Below, in pieces: positions 1 to 11,720 of a DNA stretch of 64,000 bases (the stretch's first letter is position 1; each line of letters begins with the position of its first letter). Source of the DNA: Deroplatys truncata (Eukaryota > Arthropoda > Insecta > Mantodea > Mantidae). Made by a program: the position numbers and the translations under genes. Below the pieces are notes generated by a model, which was given only the letters and a program-made list of their open reading frames with translations, had not been told where the DNA came from and did not search any database. Location of the stretch: contig CM060984.1 in the NCBI GenBank assembly GCA_030765065.1, positions 106,125,488 to 106,189,487 on the forward strand, written 5' to 3'.

Positions 1-112
1 TGTTCGAAGTTTTGGACGTTGGCTTTCTCTTGTTATAAAGACGTCATCACTCTGAAGCATTGTGACGTGCTGGTTGCATGGACCACGACCATGGGGGAGG
101 CGAAAACGGCAC
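1..112 (+). repeat. End of a dispersed repeat, second copy at 38838-38950
   Basis: The first 112 bases match 38838-38950. Both contain CTCTGAAGCATTGTGACGT and then ACCATGGGGGAGGCGAAAAC before ending at CGGCACAT, after which the two copies diverge abruptly, so CGGCACAT marks the true right end. This copy is cut by the window edge. No coding potential is seen. The element type is unknown; an LTR or MITE end is possible. Confidence 0.6.
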
Positions 113-1359
113 ATACTTTATATGCAATTTTATTAACTATAAGTTTATTTTATAATCCGACTGACTGTCTTTTATCATGTTTTCATCTTCCAGCAGAATC
201 AGTATAAATTTAATTTTCTGTGGTTACGAAAAACTTTCTGCTAGTTACTTCTTTCAGCATATATGAAATTATCTTCAAATATTTCTGGGAACGAAAACGT
301 ATATATTCTATAGCTCTCAAAAGTTCTATTTAGCCTTAAGCAAAAAATGGGGCAAATAAATTCAAGAACAATGTAAATAAACAAGGTTTATCATTGTTTG
401 AATTTAAAATTTTTAAATTAATAACGTTACTTTATTACGATACGAGATTACACAACATTTATTTTCCTATTACAATTCGTATCTTAAAAGTTAGCATGGT
501 AAGTGATGCTCCCAATATATCAGACGGAACTTTACTTACTCAAGCGTAGTACGTAACATTTATATTTTACTCTAAAATGAATAAATAAGCATTTGTTAAT
601 TAAAATATCAATCTTCTATCGTGCTTTTTCTCTTACAGCAGCATTAAAGCGGCATTGCTGTATAACAGAATGCGAATTATATATGCGAATCTGTTGCACA
701 AAAAACACGTTAGCAAAAGGGTCTCGGGGTTGGTTGAGTTCAACAACCAAATCTTTATTCTTAACAACATTTTTATTACGAAGTTATAGAATGTTGTTAC
801 GAAGTTATAGCATGCCGAACAATTGGTGAACGGCTTTAACAATTAGTTAAGCCTTAACATAAAGTTACAGAATAGCCCTGATTTTATAAATTTGTAACAC
901 TTCAGATTCATTCTCATTTCTTACTAGGTAATTTGAGCTTGCCTGCATAAAGAAGGTATTTAGAAGATTTTATATTATTTAAGCCATTAATACCTGTAAT
1001 TGGTTTTAATTTTCAAAGACTTTATCCTTTTCTACAAATGTCTAGGTATAAGTATAGCTATCGGTTACTGAAAATAAGGGGACCTTCACGCACTGCAAGC
1101 TGCATATAATATATATATTATTGCGGTTAACACCCCAGGAGGAAGTGTAGGAAACACAGGAGGCTACAGGCCACTGCCATAGTCACAAACCTAAAAGCAC
1201 ACTTGATGAGAAGGAAAGAGAATGAAAGGGAAATTATGAAATGGAAATTTTGAAGAAAAACTCCGCAGCATTCGCATCTCAAACCGGTGAAAACACGAAA
1301 AATGCCATTGTTGAGAGTAGGCAGTTGTAAATCAGTACTCCATTTGTTTTTGTTTTGTT
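113..1359. other. No recognisable feature
   Basis: AT-rich sequence. The short open frames of up to 90 codons show no domain. Nothing assigned. Confidence 0.5.
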
Positions 1360-1600
1360 TTGCCCTGTTCGTGCAAAAAGTTCGGAATTTTAAAACCATC
1401 CCATAGCGACAGGCTTTAGAAACATGTAACCATCGCTTTGGTTTACTACATTCTTAATATACCTACAACAAAATGTATGATGAAGGTTTATCTGTATAAA
1501 CAAGAAGCAAACAGAAAAATTAGCTAAAGTAAAAATAGATTGTAGAAGAGCGGGTAGAGAAGGTCATGTGAATGCAGCACATCGGCTGTACATATTTAAA
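1360..1600 (-). repeat. R860 fragment, old diverged copy
   Basis: Aligns with the 'TCTGATG' third of R860 (R860 '+' being the orientation of 27596-28460). Landmarks in order are the ACGGAATTTTAAGGCC-like block, a CATAGCGAC block, and the terminal GTAGAGAAGGTCATGTGA followed by GCACATCGG, which corresponds to the R860 end AGTAGAGAAAGTCATGTGAG...ACACATCAG. Divergence is high. Confidence 0.55.
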
Positions 1601-3789
1601 CGGAAATACAGATTTTGTATTACAACTAGGGAATGTTTCGGAATAACGCATGCACGTGAGCAGGCACGTCTCCTGTTATGTGTATGTGAAGAGCATAATT
1701 TAATGAAGTCGGATACACACCAAGCTTCGTGTTTAACTTCGGCACCTTTAGTGCATACGAAACTAAGCTGTTAATTAGATTTCCACATCCCAACAACCTT
1801 TAAACAGTTCATTTTGGATTATTATTTAATGAGATTCTAAATAGTTTATTAAAATGTTATACGCGTATCTCAAACGTATATCTCAAAAGTGTTTTAAACA
1901 GCTGGTGAAGGGAGGGAGACATTTCGTTGAATTCGTTTAGTCCGAGAGCACGGATGCTTACTGTGGAAAAAACTGTTACTTTATTTTATTCAGCAAACTC
2001 AGCTCCCTCTGACCTTTCAGTCGTATGGCATAACATCGTTATGGAGGTACACTGACGTGCATAAAAAGTGGCCTTTAGATCGCCATAGTGTTTTTCCCTC
2101 CGTAAGGTTTCCACCTTCAGGTAACCAACTTTTGACTCCACCCAGACGGTATCGGTTCTCTATGTGATTGGCCTGAAAAACAATTCAGCGTCAAAAAACT
2201 AACAAACTAACGATATTTATAACCTATGTGAAATGCAGGGTGGTCCAATACCAGCTCTAAATAATTGTTTCGCTACGATTGGTACACAAGTAAAGACTAA
2301 ACCGTTTACAATATCATTCGGTCTTCTAGAGGAAAGGATGAAGTTATTTGCATGTGTGGTTAAACTCAACGATAGCTACGACATTTACATACATGAGAGC
2401 TTTCCATCAGAGACATGGAGACGAAGGTTAAGTTATTGTTGCTACTAAATGGCATTAAGAAAACGCTTGTAAGGTTTAAGTTGTAGCGTTACCTTTCAGC
2501 ATTTCGGCCATACTTTTGAGGAAATAAAGCACCTTGCCAATCCAGTGGCTAGAACTATGCTCAAAAACGGAAGGGTCGCCCTGATAGGGAGTGTGTTTGT
2601 AAGTACTAACATAAACACCCCCGTTCCACTATGGGCCACATTTTATGCACCCAGCATAAGTAGGCAAGGATTACCACATGGATACAAAGTACAACATGAT
2701 TCCCTTTACCCGCTAATGTTTTGTTAACAGTAATTTAGCCTTTCCCCTTGCCTCACCTGCCCAACTTGTTCTGACTTTCTAGCTGAGAGCAGGAGTCGAG
2801 AAGACTTCAATGACGTCACAGAGCGATCGATTGACTGATCCTTTATGCTTAAAAACTTCTGTATATTCTAAAGGCATTGAAAACTATTCCCCAAACATAC
2901 ATTGTTTCTACATTTCTCGTAGAATGATTAATGCTGTAAAACGAAGTATCTCTACAGTCTCACGGAAATACACAAAGTTAAGAGAGCTGGGTTCACACTC
3001 CAGTGTTACACTACAAATCAGACTCGAGTATAATTCCAGCTAAGGCATGGTGTATTACTTTATTATATAAAATAACCACCGAGAAGTAATTCAAAGAATG
3101 GTAGTTCTCAAGAATGTGAGATAAATACTCAAAACAAAGTCAAACCTTTTGATTTGAACCTTTGGTCCTCTATATAAACAGAGAAGAATACACTCCGTCG
3201 TAGATATTGCTACCTTCATTAGTTTAGTGTGTTACTTGAAGTACGGCTCAAAACCGACGGTTCAAATTTATTTTTATTCATGCACTTTCTATATTTATGC
3301 AGATTATGTTTTATAATACTATGGATATATTCTTCCATGGTGTGTGAGCTATTTGTCTGCTGTTCTCAAAAAAAAGCATAACAAAGTAAAAACCTTATTT
3401 GACACAGCGATCGCTATCCGATCACACTTAAATGAGTAAAAAAGTAAACTAAGTCAATCAGAAAGAGGAATAAAACGTATAATATTTTGTTGTCTACTAA
3501 TTTTCTGTCGCTGCCCTCAGTCTGGATCATGGAAGCCACTAGGTTCCGGTCGAGTAGAAGAACAATAGACGCCCTCTTTCGGTAATGTATGAAATTAAGC
3601 ACAAACGTGAAAACTTGACAGAAAGAAAGGAAACAAAAGAATGAAAAAGGTATGGCTGTGATACACAAGTACAAGGCATAAACATATATAACTAATACGC
3701 ATTTTATAACCTAACGTTATAGAAAACATATATGAATTTAATGTAAGAATACGTTGTATGGATGGAGAAATGAAAGAACGAAAATGTAA
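1601..3789. other. No recognisable feature
   Basis: Unassigned. A TATATAAAC at 3171-3179 resembles a TATA box, but no initiator, open frame or conservation supports it. Confidence 0.45.
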
Positions 3790-3875
3790 GAGGAAAAAAA
3801 AATCAGCACCGAGATTTGAACACATGTTGCCAGTACACAAAACGCACGCCTTACGTCTGAGCCATTTTCTCATAC
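3790..3875 (-). repeat. Degenerate tRNA-derived SINE head
   Basis: On the minus strand the sequence carries an A-box-like TGGCTCAGACGTAAGGCG followed at tRNA spacing by a B-box-like GTGTTCAAATCTC. This resembles the RNA polymerase III promoter of tRNA-derived SINEs. The cloverleaf is not intact, so it is not called a tRNA gene. The body, towards lower coordinates, is not recognisable. Confidence 0.4.
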
Positions 3876-4309
3876 CTCCTAAAGGCTCCGTCTCTACGTC
3901 TATTTAATGAACGAGCCATGGATTTCTTGGTAAGGTCATATTTCTCGTTTTACGCGTACTCGATGGTCTATATTGTTTTCAGTTCATTGGCCGTGTTCTT
4001 CAACCAAATTTTGGTTGCTTCTTCCATTTGTGTAAAGTCAATGAGCATGAAATCAGCTAGACATGTTTTCTAGTGACATTGGCTCACGAAGAAAGAGAAT
4101 TGAATTAACCTGCTTCACCACCCCTCTTACATTGTCAGGGAACAAATACAAGCGCAAAGGTGTTTTGAAGCGCCTCCTCTTTATAAGTCGACGATAAGTA
4201 ATGCCATAGATTGTCTTGTTGCCATTACGAGAATGCTTGAAGATGGACTCATGTGAAATCAGCTTGAGATTAAGCTGTAGAGTGGATAAGTTCTGCTCTC
4301 ATTTTTTTT
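3876..4309. other. No recognisable feature
   Basis: Nothing identified on either strand. Confidence 0.45.
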
Positions 4310-4872
4310 TTCATACTATTTGAAATTTCATGTTTTTCCGTCCCCAAACCAGTGTGTCAAACAGACCTTTTCCGTTTGCTTACTTTCCGTACTTTAACAC
4401 CAACTTATGAATGCATAATCTACTACGAGAATAACATTTCATAAGCATTTTTCTTCCGCGTTGCATCATTTCACGTTTCTGTATTAATTATAAAATTTGA
4501 GTATTACTTAATAACTTACCTTAATTGATTAACTTTCACAGATATTTCTTTTCATAATATTACTAAATTTCTGTAATCCCATCTATCCATACTCAACAAT
4601 ACGTTGAAATAGCTGATACTTCGACAAAGGCACGACAAGGTTACCAACATGTATTTCATCAACACATATGAGCATTTGAAACATGATTGTGCCTATGTCC
4701 AACACAATATGCAGTACAATGTTTAACCATTATATAAAGTATTTCGACATAGCGTGCAATAAAATATTTCACATAACTGAAGAAAGTGACTTTTTTCAGG
4801 CCTCGTTCCGATAAACACCATACTCGTCATGAAACAACTCAGTTTCCTATACAGTTACATAAATAACTATTT
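4310..4872 (+). repeat. Dispersed repeat D, copy 1
   Basis: Collinear with 42490-42740. Both share AATTTCATGTTTTTCCGT, then CCAAACCAGT, then after a gap CTATACAGTTACATAAA and ACAACTA/ATAACTA. This copy is longer in the middle by roughly 300 bases and ends exactly where the palindromic MITE begins at 4873, so the MITE probably inserted into it. No coding potential or terminal repeats were recognised. Confidence 0.5.
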
Positions 4873-5217
4873 CAGGGTGGATTATTTAAGTTGAGACTGT
4901 ATAATATCTCCAAAACTAAGCGTTGTAAAACGAAATGTCTTCAACAAAGTTGCTTGGCAAAAGTAAATGCCATTGGACGTGCTTTGTTTGGAGGACGATG
5001 TAGTGGTCATTTTAAGGTAAATTAAATATTTTTAATTTGGAACCTACAATTAGAGTCAATTTAAATTGACCCTAAAATGGCCATTATAACGTCCTCCGAA
5101 TAAACCACGACTAATGGCACTTACTTTCCCCAATAGTATCATGAAACTTTTATTCAAGGCGTTTCTTTCTACAACGTTTAGTTGTAAAGGTACAGTCAAC
5201 TTAAATGGTCCATTCTG
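4873..5217. mobile_element. Palindromic MITE-like element, 345 bp
   Basis: The whole element is an imperfect inverted repeat. The left arm (4873-about 5035) begins CAGGGTGGATTATTTAAGTT. The right arm (about 5056-5217), read backwards, begins CAGAATGGACCATTTAAGTT. Inner landmarks mirror each other: CGTTGTAAAACGAAA against CGTTGTAGAAAGAAAC, AATGCCATTGGACGTG against AGTGCCATTAGTCGTG, and GGAGGACG in both. The centre holds the 14-bp palindrome TCAATTTAAATTGA (5056-5069). Such foldback structures without coding capacity are typical of non-autonomous DNA transposons. The superfamily and the target-site duplication are not clear. Confidence 0.65.
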
Positions 5218-5463
5218 TATATTAAATTCTTTTATTGACAGTTGAGTAATGCCTCAGCATCCTGCGCGCTTCAAAATGAGGATTATCTCATGAAAGTAAT
5301 TAGTATGTAGGTATTCATTGCTATTCGCACCAGTTGAATGGGAAAATAAGAATATTACAGGAGTGGACTGTAGAATCGCTAACGAAATTGTAATGGGTAG
5401 AGGAAATCTTACCAAGCCGATCCAACAGATTTGAGGAAACATGTTTTGGAACAGTGTTTTGTA

Positions 5464-5585
5464 TTCTCTCTACCATGTACATAGTGGCTAGAGAAGGTAT
5501 TATACTAAAAAATTCGCTACCGAGATTTCACCGAAATACATGCTTTGAAAACATCTGAATCCAGGAAAAGCAATTTTTGCAAAAG

Positions 5586-5623
<38 letters not shown>

Positions 5624-6391
5624 ACCATGACTGTGTGTGTTTATGTGAACAGCATGACTGTAAAACAACATGTCGAATGAATACAAACTTGGCATTGATT
5701 GTGAACACAAACTTTAAGTTCAATTGATGTACATATATGAAATAAGATCAAGATAATTTCCCTACTTCATACTACACCTTACCCCTTGATTTTTCCAAAG
5801 TTTTTATTTTCTGAAAACTGTTCTAACGATTTTAATTAAAATACCGTATATTTAAAGACATTTACATGAAACAATACATGTCTTGAATTTTTGGGGGAAT
5901 GACCTCTGCACTCCTGCTCATTCGGAAGGAATTTTATATAATCTTGTATAACTGGTGAACGTCAAGCACACGCACTACACAAAAACTGTACATCTCTTCA
6001 AAATACACGCGTTATTTATAATATTATGTTTGTGGCATAAGCCATTTCCGAAATATTCGTGATTAATAGTTTGCACTGTTCAATACATTGTTGTTTGCAT
6101 GGTTGTTGTAAAGAAATTTCGACATTCAGTTGTTTCTCGCGATTGCATGGAAACAGTACGGAGTTTTTTAAAGCCACCATATAGCGTCCATTTTTAAAAC
6201 ACTTCACTATCGCTGTTCCTTTGTATATATAGCGATATATGTAATTGATCTATTTCTAGATTAAATGAATTAGGTAGAAAAATAAACATTCTTAAGAATA
6301 ATTTGTATACCCACCAATAAACGATAGAGTGTAGAAAAAGTCATGAATGCAGGGTATAAACGTCTCATGCAAATGCAACACATCAGATGTT
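5464..6391 (-). repeat. R860 full-length copy, diverged, with (CT)n core
   Basis: A complete older copy. It starts with a TCTCTACCATGTACATAGTGG block matching the young consensus TCTCTACTACGTATAGTAAG. It then carries CCGAGATTTCACCG, a microsatellite core, the GAACAGCATGACT block, AACGATTTTAATTAAAAT and AACTGGTGAACG, and ends GTAGAAAAAGTCATGAATG...CAACACATCAGATG. Here the usual GT tract has been replaced by CT. No transposase-like open frame is present. Confidence 0.7.
5590..5618 (+). repeat. (CT)n microsatellite
   Basis: About 14 uninterrupted CT units, embedded in the core of the R860 copy at the position where other copies have GT. Confidence 0.95.
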
Positions 6392-7274
6392 TTTACCTAG
6401 TAACTTCGTTAAGCTTCTTCATAAAACCACAAATAGACCCCATACATTGTACAACCTTTCTCGTTAGGAAGCGAGAGAAAGTAGCTTAAAAAAACTAGTG
6501 GTTTGATCTCCGTATGCTGACCAGTTTGCTTAATGCTGACCCGCCGTTAAATAAAATTAACTGGAAGCTCTTGCACGGAGGAAGTAGAGGGCAAAATCCG
6601 CTGGCTTATTGTGTTTGCTGTGTAAACCCGAGGAACCTAGCAACCATGCTGCGAGGGTGTATGAATGGTTACCACATTTCGGGCCTGCACCGTAGCACAG
6701 TTCACCCCTCCAATCAATAAGTATATGCTTTGAGAAGCGAACTAGAAGTAAATATTGAGCTGAAGAAACGATCCAATCCTCCTGCAAGATTTAAATCCAG
6801 CAACTATGAATGAAATCTTACTTTCTGCTTCCCTTACTTTTACTGTGAGACTCCCATAATTGGAAATACGTGGTTTTCTTCCTATAGGGTGATCCCTAAG
6901 GTTACCGGGCTTAAAAATCTCATTTTAGTTGCCATATTTTCATTTAATTATCGAAGATTTACTTCTGTATAACGCAATATGGATTTTCACAACTACAAAA
7001 ATTTATTCCGTGTTTCCTAAATGAATTGTTGTTCAGTACGATTCATTCCTTACATTTTGTTTTGTATTTTTAAGTTTGTATATAATTTTACTTTAAATAT
7101 CAACACCTTTACCAGGGTCAATTTTGTTTTATATTCAGGCATTTTAAAATTAATTTCCGGTTTCTAAAATGCAATATTTGCACGTAATGAATATGAATTA
7201 TTTTAGTAAAAACTTTCAACTCCCGAAGGATGAATCATATTTGGAAAACACTTCGAAATTAGGTACATGACTCA
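6392..7274. other. No recognisable feature
   Basis: Unassigned. A moderately GC-richer patch at 6530-6720 has no recognised product. Confidence 0.4.
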
Positions 7275-7777
7275 CCCGAGCGGGATGGCTCAGGTGGTAA
7301 CGTCTGTGGCCCGCATTCGGGAGGTCGTGTGTTCGATTCCCGCGGCCGAATTTCCTGAACCATGGGTTTTTTGGGGGTTTCCCCGGGTTGCTAGGCGAAT
7401 GCGGGGAAGGATCAGTACATTCTCCGAATTTCCTGTCCCTTCATTTCATTTCCATTCTCATTTCACCTCATCTGCTTGGTCTCTTTCAGGTTTTCAAGTG
7501 TCGGCGGGAGATCTCGGAGTTTGCATGGCAGGGGAAAGCGGATGTGTAAGCCCACAGGGGAACGGGAGCTGGCCGCACAAGCTACCATACGGGGAGTTTA
7601 AATCTGTAAACGGTAGGGGCCCTGTCGTGCCTGGTCCGGGCACCCTCTGTCTCCTCTCACTTTATCTCTCCTTCCCGGGGAGCCCCGTCAGGGGCCTAGG
7701 TACAAAAGATCTGCGTAGGTCAAAGTGCTAAGTCCCCCTCCGCTCCTAGTTCTGTCCTATCCTACCCTACCCTAGGG
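7275..7777 (+). repeat. tRNA-derived SINE, about 500 bp
   Basis: The 5' head is tRNA-like. It has an A box GGATGGCTCAGGTGGTAAC and a B box GTGTTCGATTCCC at tRNA spacing, expected to act as an internal RNA polymerase III promoter. The body contains GGGTTTCCCCGGGTTGC and a CTATCCTACCCTACCCTA tail, a simple repeated tail as SINEs have. Two more members occur at 62355 (+) and 63100 (-). It is strikingly GC-rich against its surroundings. A 154-codon open frame across it is not a gene. Confidence 0.7.
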
Positions 7778-8191
7778 ATATGAATCATACCGTGAAACCC
7801 CACCTTATTGCCTTTTTATATTACTTAACCCTCTGCACGTGTAATTTTATTTTTGCTTCAAGCGATAAGGCTCAGATACATCAAAACATCTAAACCGTAG
7901 CTATAAGCTTTATGTACTGCAATGACCAAGACCTGAAGGTTTATCTAGAAAATATCTCCTATAATTCCTTTCATGGCCTTATCTTCAAAAACGTGTTGGC
8001 AGAAATAGAACTATAACCATTTATTATATAAGATTTAGTACACTTTTAAGAACATGTATCATTACAATTAACTCTAATTTTCTTGCATAGTTTAAAGATG
8101 TTTACCACTAGTATATACCATTGTATGGATTTATTCCTGGTTGCTGGTGTTCAGCTTGTCTGATGATAGTTTTGAAGTCCTTTTTGCACGT
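7778..8191. other. No recognisable feature
   Basis: AT-rich, unassigned. Confidence 0.45.
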
Positions 8192-8573
8192 TGAGGCAGT
8201 ATTTTATATCACAACACTGTGGATGCCAGAGTGATTGAAGTGTAAATTAGCATTATTGCGTGACAATGATTTGAGATGTTTGTTAACTATAAGCATTGTT
8301 AGGAAATAAGTTTACACGGCCTCACTGAAACTGACAATAGGATCGGGTAACAATGAGCGAGGGGGTGAGTTGTTTATCAATTAGAAGAGACAAGCAAATG
8401 ACGTCAGAGTAGCGCGCTTTTCTTTAGAAATGGAGGGAATATCTTCCCTAGAGCATATGTGTTCGTAATTTTGATTGGATATAAAAATAGACGCTAATGT
8501 TGGCGCGTTTTATTAACCAATAGCAGCTCGATTATAATCTTTAGGCATATCGGGGTGAGGGAGTATAAATTCC

Positions 8574-8601
8574 GAGCCAGAGACGGGTAACACGCAGTTC
8601 T
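8574..8601 (+). promoter_or_regulatory. LTR core promoter: TATA box and initiator-like CAGTTC
   Basis: TATAAAT at 8574-8580 is followed about 20 bases later by ACGCAGTTC, resembling an arthropod initiator. This is the usual promoter arrangement inside an LTR. Activity is inferred only. Confidence 0.35.
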
Positions 8602-8690
8602 ACAGAATAATTCACAAGGCAAACGTCGCGCAGTTTAATAGAATAATTCACGGGTTACACGTCGCGCAATTCTACAGAATCTCTCGCGTC
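8589..8690 (+). repeat. Tandem repeat of about 45 bp, 2-3 units
   Basis: The blocks CGCAGTTCTACAGAATAATT, CGCGCAGTTTAATAGAATAA and CGCGCAATTCTACAGAATC recur at about 45-base intervals. They directly follow the LTR TATA box and duplicate the initiator-like motif. Confidence 0.6.
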
Positions 8691-9046
8691 GTAAAGTTAG
8701 TTAAAAAATGTGAAATACGCGAATTAATAATGTGCGGCAAATAAGTGATTATAGTTACATTTGAAAACATAACGGTTTCAGTCGGGCGTATATCAAGAGT
8801 AAATATGAGAAATTAAAGATGTGTGACGGCAATAAAAGTGTGAAAACAAATTCTTTTATCAGTGTTATCTTTTAGTACCAACTCCTTTCCGGTTACACAC
8901 CCTGTTTAAGAGATTTGCTTGACTTGTAATAATAGCTAGCCGGAGGATAAAGAACCCAAAATTCAAACTAGTAATATAATAACAGGCGCTCAGCAAATAA
9001 GATAACACGAACGATACCGCGACAACGTATCGCGTTGTTGCAATAT

Positions 9047-9127
9047 TTTCTTGAAGATCTTCGTGTCGCATCCTGGGAAGATGCTGAAGTTTTACTAAGA
9101 ATGCTTTTGTTGGATTCAATGAGCCTC
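9047..9127 (+). repeat. Short R860 fragment
   Basis: TTTTCTTGAAGATCTTCGTG, TCGCATC and GGAAGAT match the R860 core; TTGTTGGATTCAATGAGCCTC matches the segment just after the microsatellite. The CA tract and its left flank are deleted. Confidence 0.5.
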
Positions 9128-9829
9128 AGGATTGGATTTAATGTGCACGCGAGGACTCAGTATCGAAATTTTACGTGGAATGCCCAGTTCCTCTGTGTAA
9201 TATAGTTAAGTGCTAAAGAAAGTGGAAATGAAGGCAGAAATGCACAATTTTATGCTTAAACTGCATCCTATGAACTACGACATAACCTCATTAAATATCG
9301 CTATTTTATATAAGAACATCACGGAGAGTAATACCTTTATATTTCAAAAGAATTAAAAGACATTAAATTAAGTAATAATTAATTTAAATAGTGTAACTTT
9401 GACTTTTTTTCCTTGGGGGAATAAATGCATTACGCATTCAACCTCCAGCAATGGCTGGGGGATATGTGTGGCTCGCCGCTCAGTCGCGGAATACCCACTA
9501 AAAACCCCTCCACGTGCTAATTGTGTATTGCTGTGTTTTACGTTCAATTCATGCATGATCGGGTCCTGCATAGCACCCCGGTTACTGTGTGAATATCTAA
9601 GTTGCTGGCATGCATTGCATGCGAGCGCGTCAATTGTTAATTACTGAGATTGTCCATGAAACCTGAGCAATACCAGTAGGAATTCATGCATTATTAAATT
9701 GTGTATTTTAGTTGCTTACATTTTAATGTTGTGAGTGTGTGCAGGGAGTTCCTGCTATTCATGATTTTAGCTTAAGCTAAGTGTTAGTGTACATTAGTAC
9801 TAGAAGTTAAGTGCACAATAGTAATAGCG
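9128..9829. other. No recognisable feature
   Basis: Unassigned. A GC-richer patch at 9410-9630 has no recognised function. Confidence 0.4.
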
Positions 9830-11145
9830 TGTATTGGAAGGAATAATAACTGTGCGCCAGTAATTAATAACATCCAAATTCCAGGACTACTTTTTGCAGA
9901 TGATCTAGTGGCAGGATCTATTACAGTAAGTTGTTTAAAACAATTATTACAAGCAATTGATGTATATTGTAAAGAATGGAGGTTAAAAGTGAACCAAGAG
10001 AAGACACAGATTGTAGTATTTAAAAAGGGGGTAAAATTAAGCAAATGTAAATATGGAAGGGACAGAATAAAGATTATAGGGTGGTGCGTGACTGTATTTA
10101 CTTAAGAGTAAAAATAGATGGAGGTAATAAATGGAGAAACAAAAGAAGTTTGCATTGGCAATGGGTAAAGGGGCGATGGCAGCAATCAGAAGCTGCAAAT
10201 TAGAGTACCCAATATAAATGTTAAATAGCTGGAGAAAGTTTATGATATGGTTGTGGAGGAATAAATTATGTATGGTATAGAAATATGGGCATTAGATATA
10301 GGATGGGAAAGTATAGATGAGGGGCACAGGATGTTTGGTAGAGAAATACTAAGGTTACTAAATGCAATTATAAAACAGTTAGCGCAATTAGAGATAGGCA
10401 GGGTGGCGAGTAAGGGGAAGATAATGGAAAGAGCTTTGAAATTTTGGTTTAGAATTTTAAACTTAGGAAAAAGTAATGTGTTAAGACAGTGTACACAATA
10501 CCAAGAGAATAATTTAAAGAATGGTGGATGGATAAGTAATTTATGGAACATTTGGAGAAAAAAGTTCAAAAAAATGTTACAAAGAAAAAAATTTCTGAAA
10601 TAAGATTATTGGTTTAATACTGATCTTTCATAGGATAATTACCTACAAATGTGAGATTAAGTAAAACTTAAGTTAGGAGACATATGGAGAAGGAGAGAGA
10701 ATAAAGTGAATACATTTTTGGAAAAAAGCAAGGAAAGGACTGGAAGATATAGAAATGCAAAACATGTTTAGTAGGATTGCCGAAAAGAGTTCATTAGTTT
10801 GTTATATGCCAATGAAAAACACATGGGGTAGGGAAAATATATAGATATAGTAAATAAATAAGATAGGGAATCTATTGCATGGGTAGGAATGGAACATGGA
10901 GGCTAAGAGGGTCCGATATGTGGTGGTAATGAAGACATTGAAGACAATATTTATGTGCCAAGGAACAGAATATTGGAGAAGAGAATTTATTAAAAGAAGT
11001 GGTTGAAAGGGGATAGAAGTGCAGCTATAATTGAAATGATGTGGAAAGATGCTAGGAGCATTGGACAGTTTTTGTGCAAAGTCAAAAATAAATGGCTTTG
11101 AACAATGGATAGAGATAAGTAGGAGGTGTGTAGCTTACAAATAGA
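9830..11145 (+). pseudogene. 5'-truncated non-LTR retrotransposon, reverse transcriptase C-terminal part
   Basis: The conceptual product contains the catalytic FADDL motif (9893-9907), the downstream block with EWRLKVNQEKTQIVVFKKG, and a thumb-like region with MYGIEIWALDIGWESIDEG (from 10268). The last part, from about 10900, retains a decayed cysteine/histidine-like segment (CGGNEDIED...) as at the C terminus of jockey/R1/I-type elements. There are several stops and frameshifts, and the N-terminal reverse transcriptase and endonuclease regions are missing. This is a dead, 5'-truncated copy. It is related in organisation, but not closely in sequence, to the LINE at 50680-52169. Confidence 0.75.
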
Positions 11146-11388
11146 TGATGGCTAGAGGTAGTGAGAAACCATTAAATTAATGAAATTTTGATTGGAAAAT
11201 TGTGTGCAATTTTTTATGGTAAAGTAATTAAAAAGTGACAAGCGAAAAACCAGTGGTAATGGACATGAAAAACAGGAGCAAGATATAATTTATTGATGGG
11301 AAATTGTAAGTGTAGATAAACTGTAGTGGATGTCTACAGAATGAGTGGCCAGAGCCAAATTTCAGTAGACAATCAAATTGTAAATCTC

Positions 11389-11646
11389 TTAGCACAATAA
11401 ATAAATAATAGGTGTAATGTTATTGAATAATATATGATAGTGAATTGTAAATGTTGCTTCCTGTGCCGGTCTTTGTAGGTGATACCTGCCCGTTAGTTGT
11501 GCACAGTAAATCGTCCGTTTGAATCCAGCTCTCTGGCGTTCGTCAGTGTCATTGTCCAAGTAGTCTGCCAATGTTGTCTGTGTGATCGGCTCCATTATGC
11601 AGCGACCCGAAATTCGCTGCTCACGTCGATCACGGTGGGAGGCCAT
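11389..11646 (-). CDS. Unassigned CpG-rich open reading frame, 85 codons
   Basis: The minus-strand frame starts at an ATG in a favourable context (GTAGAAATGG) and codes for a charged N-terminal half beginning MASHRDRREQRISGRC, then an IYLLC end in AT-rich DNA. No domain is recognised. The region 11520-11710 is noticeably richer in CpG than its surroundings. It may be a first exon, a transposon 5' region, or chance. Confidence 0.2.
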   Translation of the reverse strand: MASHRDRREQRISGRCIMEPITQTTLADYLDNDTDERQRAGFKRTIYCAQLTGRYHLQRPAQEATFTIHYHILFNNITPIIYLLC

Positions 11647-11720
11647 TTCTACCGGCCATTTCTAACTGCGCCGCAGCAGTTGCGAGGTCTTAAGGGCACT
11701 GCAACGGGCTAGGTCTGAAA

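Larger units (their letters stand above)
8192..8968 (+). repeat. BEL/Pao-like solo LTR, diverged
   Basis: It begins TGAGGCAGTATTTTAT, identical to the start of the LTR at 18953. Near its end is ACACCCTGTTTAAGA, matching ACACCCTGTTAAGA in the minus-strand LTR at 22020-22770. It thus shares two anchors in the right order and at similar distance. Between them are a TATA box (TATAAAT, 8574-8580), a run of short tandem repeats where transcription would start, and an AATAAA at about 8830. No gag or pol follows. The right end is approximate. Confidence 0.45.

Noticed and set aside
3168-3210. TATATAAAC as a gene promoter
   Set aside because: Isolated TATA motif in AT-rich DNA, with no initiator, frame or donor nearby.
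7267-7731. 154-codon frame, the longest uninterrupted non-LINE frame
   Set aside because: It coincides exactly with a tRNA-derived SINE, including the pol III boxes. The length comes from high GC and so few stops.
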